Source: Aphodousia faecalis (GTDB taxonomy: Bacteria; Pseudomonadota; Gammaproteobacteria; Burkholderiales; Burkholderiaceae_F). Taken from it: a stretch of 40,687 nucleotides of DNA. Positions within the stretch are counted from its first letter, which is position 1. Each line of letters begins with the position of its first letter. The position numbers and the translations under genes were made by a program. The notes under the pieces are model-generated. The model was not told the DNA's origin, made no database searches, and saw only the letters and a list, made by a program, of their open reading frames with translations. Positions 1 through 7,597 of this stretch are shown here, piece by piece. The DNA lies in assembly GCA_018712705.1 (NCBI GenBank), contig DVGM01000047.1, positions 1-40,687 of the forward strand. The letters are read 5' to 3'.

Positions 1-44
1 GTGCCAATTCCTCTCGCGATTGAAATCGCAAGTTTCCTTGGCAC
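1..44. repeat. long imperfect hairpin at the window edge
   Basis: The outer arms at 1-7 and 38-44 are perfect reverse complements (7 bp). An inner 5-bp stem at 16-20 and 25-29 closes a TGAA loop. The arms are separated by an 8-base stretch on the left and about 8 bases on the right. There is no T-run directly after it, so it is not a standard intrinsic terminator. It lies immediately before a tiny ORF starting at 51 and could be an RNA structure controlling it, or part of a gene cut by the window edge. Seen in sequence; function unknown. Confidence 0.4.
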
Positions 45-50
45 GATACT

Positions 51-149
51 ATGAATAGTCCGGAATTCCTCATGATTTTTGTCGGCGCAGTCATCGCGGT
101 ATTCGGTGAAGCAGTCGGTCTGTTGATCAGAAAAGTTATTAAAAACTAA
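51..149 (+). CDS. possible 32-residue hydrophobic peptide
   Basis: An ATG at 51 opens a 32-codon frame ending at TAA 147-149. The peptide starts MNSPEFLMIFVGAV and has one hydrophobic stretch (about residues 6-26) followed by a basic tail (R-K-V-I-K-N). Its start overlaps the TGA (52-54) of another reading frame that is open from base 1, an ATGA arrangement typical of translational coupling. Small single-span membrane peptides of this shape include type I toxins and small subunits of membrane complexes, but no family is recognised. No clear ribosome site is visible other than through coupling. It may equally be spurious. Confidence 0.35.
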   Translation: MNSPEFLMIFVGAVIAVFGEAVGLLIRKVIKN

Positions 150-275
150 GCTCCACTGCCTAAAAAAACAGAAGACCACATTCACTATACGGTGTACTGT
201 TAATTTTGACGTCTTTAGTTTTTTCACCTTCGTTGTGTGCCCCTCCTTTGAAAATAACTATTTGAAATCAAGAAA

Positions 276-308
276 TAAAAAGGCAGGAGACCGAAACCGA
301 TCCCCTGC
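276..308 (-). terminator. intrinsic terminator after dsbI
   Basis: On the minus strand, a stem of about 10 bp (bases 283-308, with G-T pairs and a 6-base loop) is followed by TTTTTATTTC. It lies 26 bases beyond the dsbI stop and ends the dba-dsbI transcript. The stretch 150-275 between it and the small ORF holds no feature I can support. Confidence 0.8.
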
Positions 309-333
309 TCTGCCAATCAATAATCAGATCAAA

Positions 334-1875
334 CTATTGAAGCGTGAGTGTCACGATCTTATTGTGATCAACGACTTCAAATTGGTTGCCCTTCTTCACG
401 AGACCGCGGATATCGGTCAAGTCAGAGGGTAAGCCATAAGCGGCCGTCACTTCTTCAGTGGCAACGTCAATCACGATCAACGTGTTGAAGTTCTTCGAGA
501 CAGCGTAAAGCTTACCGTCTTCATAAACCATGCCGGTGACATAGAGTTCACCCAAAGTACGGCCGTCTTTCAGATCGGCCGTGGGCACGAATTCAGCGGA
601 AAGCATCCAGTCAGCCATCAAAGCCTTTGAAATCACAAAGGTTTTCTTATTCTTGTTGTCAGGCAAAGAAGCTGTGAAGACATAGCGACCGTCGGTGGCG
701 GTTGAATGGATGTAAGAGTACTTCGCGCGTTCCGTGTCGATGCGGGCGCGGCCCAAGCCACCCACGGCTTCAACTTGCGTACGGCCTGCCGTGAAATTCG
801 CCCAACCCTTCACATCATCAGCCTTGGGATTCAAACGAGCGCGCAAAAGCGACTTGTTCATACCCATGATGACGAATGCGTCTTCCTGATACGGAGTGAT
901 ACCGACGATATCCAAAACGTTGGCGGAGAACCAGGGGTCAATCGCGGCGCTCACAACCGGATTCAAAGAGTCATCCAAAACCCAGAAATCGTACTTGGAG
1001 GCGACGAAATATTGACCGCGCACTTCACTGATCATGTTAATGGGTTTATCAATGCCATTGATGGCTCGTGTTTGCACCGTCTTTAACTGACCGTTCAAGA
1101 CAACGGGACTATTGGCGGAATTGTTGTCAAACTTGATGCCAAGTTTTTCAGCGTTCGGCGCGTAGGCGAAATCAGGATCCTTGACGTCGCGGCGGCCTAA
1201 GAAATTAATCCCTGCCCACATGCCGTGCCAGCTGGCGTCAGACCACGTGACATACTTGGGATTAAAGGAGAAGCGAACCGGATCACCTTGACCCCAGTTG
1301 GGAGGAACGCCGGTGGACCAAAGAGCTTGGAAGGTGTTGGAGGCTACAATGAAGGCGACGACACCGAAGGCGATCTTGTAGAACTTTGTGAGAGGACGCC
1401 AGGGCTTACCCTTCATTTCAGCCAAGAGCGCGTCAACGCGAGGAGCCAGGAAGCAAGCCAGGCCAAAAAGCATCACCACGCACCAGAAAACAATTTCGGC
1501 CCACATTTGAGTGTGAATGCCAAAGACATCCAAACCGAATCCTTGGCCAACGTCACGCATGGCGTGATTGCCCAAGTGACGGAAGCTCGAATATAAACCG
1601 CAGGCGGCCATCACGAGCATCGTGGCGAGGTATTTGGGCTTGAAGCCATAGCGCACCATAAAGAGCGCGACGACACCGATATAGGCCATTTGTTGGCGCT
1701 GACCCCAGCACAAAGTGCAGGGACTGTCGCCCATCATATAACCTAAGATAATGTTGGCGATACCGACCGGGAGCAACACGATCAAAAGACCGCCCCAGCA
1801 AACGATATCGTAGAAAGTCTTCGCTTTTTTGATGTCACCGTCATTAATCGGACGAGTGTGGTCATAAATAGACAT
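334..1875 (-). CDS. dsbI: DsbI-type disulfide oxidase, DsbB domain fused to a propeller-like domain
   Basis: A 513-residue inner-membrane protein that should reoxidise a periplasmic DsbA-like thiol oxidase and pass the electrons to quinone. The N-terminal 190 residues form a DsbB-like domain with about five membrane segments (roughly 24-46, 62-78, 82-97, 124-146, 165-186). The catalytic CTLC pair is at 53-56 in the first periplasmic loop, followed by the family WGQRQ stretch. Residues about 190-513 are soluble and repetitive, resembling the C-terminal beta-propeller of Campylobacter DsbI. DsbB proteins normally have a second Cys pair in the loop before the last core helix; none is visible here (nearest cysteines, about 132 and 141, are inside a helix). 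It follows dba by 23 bases and ends at a strong terminator, so the two form an operon. No DsbA/DsbL partner or arylsulfotransferase gene is present in the window. Confidence 0.88.
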   Translation of the reverse strand: MSIYDHTRPINDGDIKKAKTFYDIVCWGGLLIVLLPVGIANIILGYMMGDSPCTLCWGQRQQMAYIGVVALFMVRYGFKPKYLATMLVMAACGLYSSFRHLGNHAMRDVGQGFGLDVFGIHTQMWAEIVFWCVVMLFGLACFLAPRVDALLAEMKGKPWRPLTKFYKIAFGVVAFIVASNTFQALWSTGVPPNWGQGDPVRFSFNPKYVTWSDASWHGMWAGINFLGRRDVKDPDFAYAPNAEKLGIKFDNNSANSPVVLNGQLKTVQTRAINGIDKPINMISEVRGQYFVASKYDFWVLDDSLNPVVSAAIDPWFSANVLDIVGITPYQEDAFVIMGMNKSLLRARLNPKADDVKGWANFTAGRTQVEAVGGLGRARIDTERAKYSYIHSTATDGRYVFTASLPDNKNKKTFVISKALMADWMLSAEFVPTADLKDGRTLGELYVTGMVYEDGKLYAVSKNFNTLIVIDVATEEVTAAYGLPSDLTDIRGLVKKGNQFEVVDHNKIVTLTLQ

Positions 1876-1898
1876 GATCGTAAATTCCTTTCGTTCGA

Positions 1899-2066
1899 TT
1901 AGAGGTTAAGGGAACCGAGAATGGCGGTCGAGACGTGACCGACATACATGAAGACAACCACAAACCAGCTGCCAACTGTTAGCCACCAGGCGAGTTTTTC
2001 CTTTTCCGGCTTCATGATGATGAGCATCACAGCCACAAAAAGAAGGAGAAATTCAAGAAATTCCAT
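1899..2066 (-). CDS. dba: Dba-like small membrane protein, partner of DsbI
   Basis: A 55-residue protein starting MEFLEFLLLFVAVML, with two membrane segments (about 3-18 and 29-50) joined by a short charged loop. A longer frame exists upstream, but the ATG at 2066 has an AAAGGAT ribosome site at good spacing and the upstream extension looks non-coding. In Campylobacter, a protein of this size (Dba) is encoded directly before dsbI and is translationally coupled to it. The same order, close spacing and size here make this the likely call. Its molecular role is poorly defined; it may assist DsbI synthesis or activity. Identification rests on context and size more than on residue motifs. Confidence 0.7.
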   Translation of the reverse strand: MEFLEFLLLFVAVMLIIMKPEKEKLAWWLTVGSWFVVVFMYVGHVSTAILGSLNL

Positions 2067-2204
2067 CTTGATGATCCTTTCCAATTGATAATAATTCTCA
2101 CTGTTTAACAACAGCGAGCGCGATTGTAACAAATATGTAACTTTCTTTCAAGTACGAGCTGGAAGGAATAGATGGAATCAATTAAGAAGAGAGGAAATAT
2201 TTAT

Positions 2205-2240
2205 TAAGAAGAAAAACGGCGAGGAATTCACCTCGCCGTT
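2205..2240 (-). terminator. intrinsic terminator after the DAACS symporter
   Basis: A perfect 10-bp inverted repeat (2215-2224 with 2231-2240, loop 2225-2230) is followed on the minus strand by TTTTTCTTCTT. It lies 24 bases after the symporter stop and isolates it from dba-dsbI. Confidence 0.92.
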
Positions 2241-2264
2241 ACAGTAGTCAGCTACCTATTGGTG

Positions 2265-3509
2265 TTATTTAGTTTCCTCTTCTTCTTCGAAGGGTTCAGA
2301 ACCTAATTCACCTTCCATACGGGTGACCATCAAAGCGGTGGTGGAGTCACCAACGACGTTGATAGACGTACGGATCATGTCAAGGACACGGTCGACGCCG
2401 GCGATCAAAGCGATCACTTCGAGCGGGATACCGATTTGCGTGAAGACCAAGGTCGACATGATCAAACCGGCGCCCGGCACACCAGCCGTACCAACAGCAG
2501 CCAACACACCCGTGATAACAACGATAATTTGGTCACCGAGAGACAACGGGAGGTTATAGATTTGAGCTGCAAACACTGCGCACACGCCCATGTAAACGGC
2601 CGTACCGTTCATGTTAATGGTGTTGCCTAACGGAACTGCGAAGGAAGCAATCGAGTTCGTAGCACCCAAGCGACGAGCTGCAACCAAGTTGGTGGCCATA
2701 GCGGCGGCAGACGAGCAGGTCGTGAAAGCGATCAACCACGGTTCAAAGATGCCCTTGAAGTATTGGCCGACCGGAATACGAATGATGAACATCACGATCG
2801 GGATGTAGATGACGATGATCAACAAAGCCGTAGCAATGAAGGACGACAGAATCAACTTGCCCAACGGGAGCAAAACAGCCAAACCGTGTTGAGAAACGAC
2901 AACAGCCATCAAAGCGAACACACCGATCGGGGCGTAACGCATGACAACTTGCGTCATATGAATCATTACGTTGCCGACAACGTCGAAGAATTCATAAACA
3001 GCTTGACCCTTCTTACCCATAAAGTTCAAGCAGAAGCCGAACATAATGGCAAAGAAGATGATCTGAAGGATGGAGCCCTTAGCGAAAGCTTCCATCGGGT
3101 TAATCGGGACGATATCAAGCAAGGTTTGAACAAAGCTCGGGGCCTTCACTTGAGCAGCCTTTAAGCCTTCGGTTGAAAGCGTAAGACCGATGCCCGGATC
3201 GATGATGTTGGCGATAACCAAACCGAAAATCACGGAAATCGCAGACGTGATCATGAAGATCAACAACGTCTTGATAGCCACGCGGCCCAGTTTGCTCACG
3301 TCAGAAATACCGGCGGCACCAGCAACCAAGGTTGCGAACACCAACGGTACAACGACCATACGGATCAAGCGGATGAATAAGTCGCCGAAGGGTTTCACGT
3401 AGGTAGTGGCGAACTGGGAGTCCAAGAACATACCGACGATCACACCTAGGACAAGACCAATGAGCATTTGCATTGCCAAACCCATTGAACCGGATTTAGA
3501 TTTTGCCAT
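2265..3509 (-). CDS. dicarboxylate/amino acid:cation symporter (DAACS family)
   Basis: A 414-residue secondary transporter of the inner membrane, of the GltP/GltT/DctA type, importing an acidic amino acid or C4-dicarboxylate with H+ or Na+. It shows the family pattern: eight or so hydrophobic segments, a serine-rich hairpin-loop region (TTCSSAAAMATNL, about 295-307) and the conserved helix-7 stretch with NTINMNGTA that shapes the cation and substrate sites. The second hairpin region with AAVGTAGVPGAG follows. The frame extends 28 codons further upstream, but the ATG at 3509 has a strong AAAGGAGA site and begins a normal-length family protein. It is monocistronic, with its own terminator. Substrate cannot be assigned from sequence; glutamate/aspartate or dicarboxylates are both plausible. 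No clear promoter was identified in 3510-3747. Confidence 0.9.
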   Translation of the reverse strand: MAKSKSGSMGLAMQMLIGLVLGVIVGMFLDSQFATTYVKPFGDLFIRLIRMVVVPLVFATLVAGAAGISDVSKLGRVAIKTLLIFMITSAISVIFGLVIANIIDPGIGLTLSTEGLKAAQVKAPSFVQTLLDIVPINPMEAFAKGSILQIIFFAIMFGFCLNFMGKKGQAVYEFFDVVGNVMIHMTQVVMRYAPIGVFALMAVVVSQHGLAVLLPLGKLILSSFIATALLIIVIYIPIVMFIIRIPVGQYFKGIFEPWLIAFTTCSSAAAMATNLVAARRLGATNSIASFAVPLGNTINMNGTAVYMGVCAVFAAQIYNLPLSLGDQIIVVITGVLAAVGTAGVPGAGLIMSTLVFTQIGIPLEVIALIAGVDRVLDMIRTSINVVGDSTTALMVTRMEGELGSEPFEEEEETK

Positions 3510-3747
3510 TGCATTCTCCTTTCCAAATTTATATTTATTATCGCGAGCGGTCGTTTTTGAGCGCCGTAACAACGCAGAAACACAACTCTGCACACGGTAT
3601 TAAACGAGCCGAAACGTTTTGGGTTTCAATCTCTTGGATTCAATGTAGTATCAAATTGTAAAAATCGAAAGTAGGTAGAAACCCTAACTACTTTGGGATT
3701 TATACGTAAGGCTTTTTGTAAAGACGGGGTTAAATCTTTGATTTATC

Positions 3748-4674
3748 CTAATAATTCAGGGCTTTATAACATTTGCCACAATCTTTAGGGGTCTGAATAA
3801 GCAAAAACGGCAACTTTTGCGTTTGGACAAATATTTGTGAAATGACGAGGTGCTCTAAGGACTCAAGCTGTGCTGAGTACGAAAAATGACTCAATTCAAT
3901 GAAGCCTAAATATTGATTTAGCAGGCTCGAACGAACCAGGTTATCCGATTCATTGTGAATGCGTAAAAGAAAAAGTAAGGCTAAGGCTTGACGAAAGGAA
4001 TTAGAAACTTCTAGTCCTGAATAATCAATCTTTTTAGTTTTTTCAGCGCGCAACAAAAAGGCCATTTCAGACGAAGAAAGAGTAAAAAAGATAGTGTGAT
4101 AAGTCGTGACGAGTGTTTGACGTATCCAATCCTTTAATGAATGACTATCAATATTTTTATAGTGAGGAAAGTCATTTGGCGTAAGACCGACCGGATGGGA
4201 TTTTGCGACACACTCCCCGTCTTCGCCGTAGGCTTGAGCGTACAAAGCCGTATCAGAAGGTAATGGCGAGACGAGATGAATTAATAAAGACTCTCCTTCA
4301 TCTCTCGGAAGGAACCGATCAATAAAACGAGTAAGGGCAGTTGGCAGTTCAATGGATTCATTTCCCCAAACTTGAGCGCCGATCGTACTTAATCGAATGA
4401 CTGCAAACGGCTGATCATCTTGGGTTGTGAAATAAAGCGTTGCAATTTTGGGCGGCTGCTTTTGCTTTTCTTCAATGTCTGCCTTAGAGGACTCTTTTGT
4501 TCTTGCAGTAAAGCGTTCAACTCGACGATTGCTATTCTGTGGAACTTCTTTAACTGTAGAAGATGGTGACTTATTTTCTTTGGTCGAGCCTTTTACAGCA
4601 CGTATCATCAACCAAATGACCAAAATAAGTGTCAAAGCGGACAATAACAGAAAGAAATCGAAGTCTTGAGTCAT
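3748..4674 (-). CDS. unrecognised membrane-anchored protein
   Basis: A 308-residue protein of unknown function. It has one N-terminal membrane segment (about residues 7-26), then a basic, Lys/Ser/Glu-rich linker (about 28-75) and a soluble domain to the C-terminus. The layout (short periplasmic N-terminus, one helix, charged linker, cytosolic domain) recalls ZipA, but I see no ZipA signature and none of the usual ZipA neighbours. Two cysteines lie close together near the end (CGKC). The protein is flanked by a symporter in the same direction and a divergent aldo/keto reductase, neither informative. Composition suggests a real gene: a long frame with no competing gene on the other strand. No function is proposed. 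Confidence 0.7.
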   Translation of the reverse strand: MTQDFDFFLLLSALTLILVIWLMIRAVKGSTKENKSPSSTVKEVPQNSNRRVERFTARTKESSKADIEEKQKQPPKIATLYFTTQDDQPFAVIRLSTIGAQVWGNESIELPTALTRFIDRFLPRDEGESLLIHLVSPLPSDTALYAQAYGEDGECVAKSHPVGLTPNDFPHYKNIDSHSLKDWIRQTLVTTYHTIFFTLSSSEMAFLLRAEKTKKIDYSGLEVSNSFRQALALLFLLRIHNESDNLVRSSLLNQYLGFIELSHFSYSAQLESLEHLVISQIFVQTQKLPFLLIQTPKDCGKCYKALNY

Positions 4675-4832
4675 GATAGTTCTGAATTTTGCAACCCCTT
4701 TATTCTAGATTAATTTGACAAAATCCAATACTTTGGCATTTTTTCGAGTCAGATTCCTCTGCATTTAGCTTTAGGCAAAAGCATTTTTTCAAACGCCACT
4801 AAAATCAAATTATTAGCTATTCGGGGGATAAG

Positions 4833-5684
4833 ATGAGGACAAAACTTGATAAGGTTAAACTCAATAATGGAGTGAAAATTCCTTCCATTGGGCTTGGAAC
4901 CTGGCAAATCCCTGATTCCGAAGCCTTGGTGGACTCCATTTTGAGCGCAATCCAATTAGGCTATCGTTATATTGACACGGCCGCCATTTATGAAAATGAA
5001 CCCTCCGTGGGCGAAGCCTTAAAAAGAAGCGGCGTGAAGCGGTCAGAGTTTTTCATCTCTTCAAAGTGTTGGGCAGCCAATCGCACTTACGACTCTGTGA
5101 TGAGAGCTTTTGAAGAGTCTCTCAGAAACCTAAAGCTTGATTATCTTGACTGCTATTTGATTCATTGGCCCTTTACCAAGGGCGATCCGCTCGCATGGCA
5201 AAGTGTCAATATTGGTACATGGCGCGCTTTTGAAAAACTCTACGAAGAGGGGCTGGTTAAAACAATTGGATTATCAAACTTTCAGATGCACCACTTGGTG
5301 AGTTTTTTAGCCAGAGCCAATGTCAAGCCTGCTGTTAACCAGCTGGAATTTCATCCGGGCTACACGCAAAAATCAGCCGTAGCTTTTTGTAAGAAAAACG
5401 GTATTGCCGTGCAAGCCTGGTCCCCCCTGGGACATGGGACACTCTTGGATGAACCGATCATTAAAGAGGTGGCAAGCCACTATGACCGATCTGTGGCCCA
5501 GTTGATTCTTCGTTGGTGCCGTCATCATGATGTGATTCCGGTTACAAGGGCGTTAACTGCAGAGCATCAAAGAGAAAATCTCAACAGCTTTGACTTTGAT
5601 TTAACGGCTGAAGATATTGCAGCTTTGGATAATATGCCGCTAATGGGCTTTTCGGGATTAGAACCCGATCACGTGAGTTTTTAA
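4833..5684 (+). CDS. aldo/keto reductase
   Basis: A 283-residue cytosolic NADPH-dependent oxidoreductase of the AKR superfamily, close in pattern to 2,5-diketo-D-gluconate reductases (DkgA/DkgB/YtbE type). These reduce aldehydes and ketones to alcohols. The catalytic tetrad is visible as D48 and Y53 (YIDTAAIYENE), K78 (SSKCW) and H111 (LIHWP). The family stretch GLSNF and the C-terminal NADPH-binding region (PVTRALTAEHQREN) are also present. Length matches the family. The ATG at 4833 follows a GGGG-containing site. It is a single-gene unit ending in a bidirectional terminator shared with metQ. The physiological substrate cannot be read from sequence; methylglyoxal or other toxic aldehydes are typical for such enzymes. 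Confidence 0.92.
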   Translation: MRTKLDKVKLNNGVKIPSIGLGTWQIPDSEALVDSILSAIQLGYRYIDTAAIYENEPSVGEALKRSGVKRSEFFISSKCWAANRTYDSVMRAFEESLRNLKLDYLDCYLIHWPFTKGDPLAWQSVNIGTWRAFEKLYEEGLVKTIGLSNFQMHHLVSFLARANVKPAVNQLEFHPGYTQKSAVAFCKKNGIAVQAWSPLGHGTLLDEPIIKEVASHYDRSVAQLILRWCRHHDVIPVTRALTAEHQRENLNSFDFDLTAEDIAALDNMPLMGFSGLEPDHVSF

Positions 5685-5696
5685 CCCACTAGAAGC

Positions 5697-5725
5697 AGAA
5701 AATCCGGCTTTGCGCCGGATTTTCT
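5697..5725. terminator. bidirectional terminator between the aldo/keto reductase and metQ
   Basis: A perfect 12-bp inverted repeat (5697-5708 with 5714-5725) with a 5-base loop; the stem has A-rich and T-rich ends, so it works on both strands. It lies between two convergent genes. Confidence 0.88.
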
Positions 5726-5744
5726 GTATTTATCGTTCCCTAAA

Positions 5745-6548
5745 TTAGAAGGCTGGAACGACTGCACCTTGATATTTCTCTTCAATGAACTTACGCATTT
5801 CAGGAGAGGTCAAAGCCTTGGCAAGCTTTTGCAAGTCTTCGCGTTTGTCACCGCTACGAATGGCCACAATGTTGGCGTAGGGAGAATCTTTGCTTTCCAT
5901 GAAAAGAGCGTCCTTCATCGGATTGAGGTTGACGCCTAAAGCATAGTTGGAATTAATAACGGCAAAATCAACATCGTCTAAGGCGCGGGGTAACACCGCG
6001 GCTTCCATTTCCACAATTTGAATCTTCTTTGGATTATCAACGATGTCAGCGGGCGTTCCGTTAACGCCAACTCCTTCTTTCAAGGTGAAGAAGCCGGCAT
6101 CAGCCAAAATCTTCAAAGCGCGGCCACCGTTCGTCGGGTCATTCGGAATGGCCACTTTAGCAGCGTCAGCCACTTCCTTGATATCCTTCACTTTCTTGGA
6201 GTAAACGCCCATCGGCTCAATGTGAACGGCCACTAAGGACTCAAGTTGAAGTTTTCTTTCCTTGGCGAAATTATCTAAGTAGGGTTTGTGTTGGAAGAAA
6301 TTGGCGTCTAATTCTTTATCAGCCAGAGCCATATTGGGCTGAACATAGTCGGTAAATTCAATGATTTCAAGCTTTACGCCCTCTTTAGCCAGCATCGGCT
6401 GGGCGGCTTTTAAAATATCGGCGTGCGGCACCGGGGAAGCACCGACTTTCAAAACTCCATTTTCTACTGCTTTATCGGAGCATGCCGTCAACAAACCGCC
6501 GGCTGCAATCGCACAAAGGCACAACGAAATGAGGGATCGACGTTTCAT
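5745..6548 (-). CDS. metQ: MetQ/NlpA-family substrate-binding lipoprotein
   Basis: A 267-residue lipoprotein that should bind methionine (or a related ligand) in the periplasm and deliver it to an ABC importer. A signal peptide ends in the lipobox LTAC, with C23 as the lipidated residue. The mature part begins with the family pattern LKVGASPVPHADIL and includes NFFQHKPYLDNF and the ligand-region stretch IPNDPTNGGRAL. Length is typical. The MetN ATPase and MetI permease, usually encoded alongside, are absent here, so this is an orphan binding protein unless they lie elsewhere. It is transcribed alone, from a probable promoter at 6580-6608 to the terminator at 5697-5725. A GGAG site precedes the ATG. 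Confidence 0.9.
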   Translation of the reverse strand: MKRRSLISLCLCAIAAGGLLTACSDKAVENGVLKVGASPVPHADILKAAQPMLAKEGVKLEIIEFTDYVQPNMALADKELDANFFQHKPYLDNFAKERKLQLESLVAVHIEPMGVYSKKVKDIKEVADAAKVAIPNDPTNGGRALKILADAGFFTLKEGVGVNGTPADIVDNPKKIQIVEMEAAVLPRALDDVDFAVINSNYALGVNLNPMKDALFMESKDSPYANIVAIRSGDKREDLQKLAKALTSPEMRKFIEEKYQGAVVPAF

Positions 6549-6579
6549 ATTTTTTTACTCCATAAAAATTTACCGCCTC

Positions 6580-6608
6580 ATTATCCCGTAACATTTGAGA
6601 AATGGGAA
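6580..6608 (-). promoter_or_regulatory. candidate sigma-70 promoter for metQ
   Basis: On the minus strand a -35 like TTCCCA (6603-6608) is spaced 17 bases from a -10 like GATAAT (6580-6585), about 30 bases before the metQ start. Matches to consensus are moderate (4 of 6 and 5 of 6). I see no SAM riboswitch or Met operator in the leader. Confidence 0.4.
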
Positions 6609-6647
6609 TACTCATTAACCTGTAGCTATGAGCACTATCACTTAGAT

Positions 6648-6690
6648 TGCAAAACAAAAAAGTCCGGGAACAAACGCCCGAACTTTTAAA
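6648..6690 (-). terminator. intrinsic terminator after ribB
   Basis: On the minus strand a stem pairing AAAGTTCGGG with CCCGGACTTT (one G-T pair) is followed by a T-run. It lies about 20-30 bases beyond the ribB stop and upstream of the metQ promoter. Confidence 0.8.
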
Positions 6691-6709
6691 GACGACCCAC
6701 TTGAACCGA

Positions 6710-7363
6710 TTAGCAGTTAAAAGCTTGCCTGTATCGAACCAAATCTTCAACGGTGATCACACACAAGCCGTGCAAATTGGCAAACTCACAAACTTGGGGC
6801 AACTTCGCCATTGTTCCATCAGGATTCATCAATTCGCAAAGAACGCCGGCCGGATTAAGTCCGGCAATGCGCATGAGATCAACCGTTGCTTCCGTGTGAC
6901 CACGGCGCTCAAGCACGCCGTTGGGACGAGCACGAAGCGGATAAACGTGACCCGGGCGCAAGAGATCCTCGGGTTTCCCATTGGGATTAGCGGCCGCTTT
7001 AATCGTGGTGACGCGATCCTTGGCGCTGACGCCTGTCGTACAGCCATGTGCAGCTTCAATGGAAACGCAGAAAGCAGTTCCCTGGGTATTGGTGTTATTT
7101 TCAACCATCTGGGGAAGTTCCAGGCGCTTGCAGTCCTCATCACGCAAGCAAACACAAACAATCCCCGAACAGGCTCGAATCATCAGAGCCATTTGCTCAA
7201 CGGTCAGAAAATCGGTGGATAAAATCAAATCCCCTTCGTTTTCACGGTTTTCGTCATCGACAACCATGACTCCGCGCCCGGCTCGCAGATCAGCAATCGC
7301 ACGCTTAACGCGCGTGTAGCTGTCAACGCCATATTGCGCCAGAAGGTTTTCAGACTGATGCAT
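6710..7363 (-). CDS. ribB: 3,4-dihydroxy-2-butanone 4-phosphate synthase
   Basis: A 217-residue cytosolic enzyme that converts ribulose 5-phosphate to 3,4-dihydroxy-2-butanone 4-phosphate plus formate, the four-carbon precursor of riboflavin. The acidic Mg-binding loop DDENRENEGDL (about 36-46), the TTGVSAKDR stretch and the RPGHVYPL and RRGHTEA motifs that carry catalytic His and Glu residues are all present. It is a stand-alone RibB of E. coli length, not a RibBA fusion with GTP cyclohydrolase II. The ATG at 7363 has an AAAGGA site. It is preceded by an FMN riboswitch (about 7454-7585) and so should be repressed by FMN. It could also receive transcripts from the hydrogenase operon, whose last gene ends just upstream of the riboswitch without a terminator. 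Confidence 0.96.
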   Translation of the reverse strand: MHQSENLLAQYGVDSYTRVKRAIADLRAGRGVMVVDDENRENEGDLILSTDFLTVEQMALMIRACSGIVCVCLRDEDCKRLELPQMVENNTNTQGTAFCVSIEAAHGCTTGVSAKDRVTTIKAAANPNGKPEDLLRPGHVYPLRARPNGVLERRGHTEATVDLMRIAGLNPAGVLCELMNPDGTMAKLPQVCEFANLHGLCVITVEDLVRYRQAFNC

Positions 7364-7413
7364 AAAAGTATCCTTTCATTGAGAAGAAATTCAAAATTCG
7401 CATCAGGGAGAAA

Positions 7414-7438
7414 GAGGATATGAAGACTTCATACCCTC
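7414..7438 (-). promoter_or_regulatory. expression-platform hairpin of the FMN riboswitch
   Basis: On the minus strand, GAGGGTATGAAG and CTTCATATCCTC pair almost perfectly around a minimal loop. What follows is TTTCTCCC, not a clean T-run. The right arm plus following bases (ATCCTCTTTC) is also complementary to the ribB ribosome site (GAAAGGAT, near 7370). This fits control of translation, with the hairpin keeping the anti-ribosome-site sequence busy when FMN is absent; a weak terminator is the alternative. Inference from base pairing only. Confidence 0.5.
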
Positions 7439-7453
7439 TGTGAGGAAAGCTAT

Positions 7454-7585
7454 TGCTCTTTCTTCCGGACTTTAACCGTCGGTATCGGAATTGCACCGAT
7501 TCTGCTGACCGGGACGGATGTATTAAACCCGTCCCGCGCTCGTGGACTGTAACCACCGGTGGGGAATTTCACCCCGCCCTGAGAC
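7454..7585 (-). ncRNA. FMN riboswitch (RFN element)
   Basis: The minus strand carries the conserved RFN blocks in order: AGGGCGGGGTGAAATTCCCC, ACCGGTGGTTACAGTCC, a variable GC-rich arm (GCGGGACGGG with CCCGTCCC-type pairing, around 7510-7538), GTCAGCAGAATCGGTGCAA, TTCCGATACCGACGGTTA and AGTCCGGAAG. This is the class that binds FMN and down-regulates riboflavin biosynthesis or transport genes. It precedes ribB by about 90 bases, the usual arrangement in proteobacteria. Its 5' end is only about a dozen bases downstream of the hydrogenase stop codon. The exact outer-stem ends are approximate. Confidence 0.96.
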
Positions 7586-7597
7586 TCGGAGGTGATT

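Noticed and set aside
235..432. A 65-codon plus-strand frame at the end of dsbI
   Set aside because: It runs through the dsbI terminator and antisense to the dsbI 3' end; composition is not protein-like.
3510..3593. Longer N-terminus for the DAACS symporter
   Set aside because: The 28 extra residues are polar and unlike the family, and a strong ribosome site directly precedes the ATG at 3509.
6647..7222. A 191-codon plus-strand frame opposite ribB
   Set aside because: ribB is unmistakable on the minus strand with intact motifs; the antisense frame has no domain pattern and starts in the ribB terminator.
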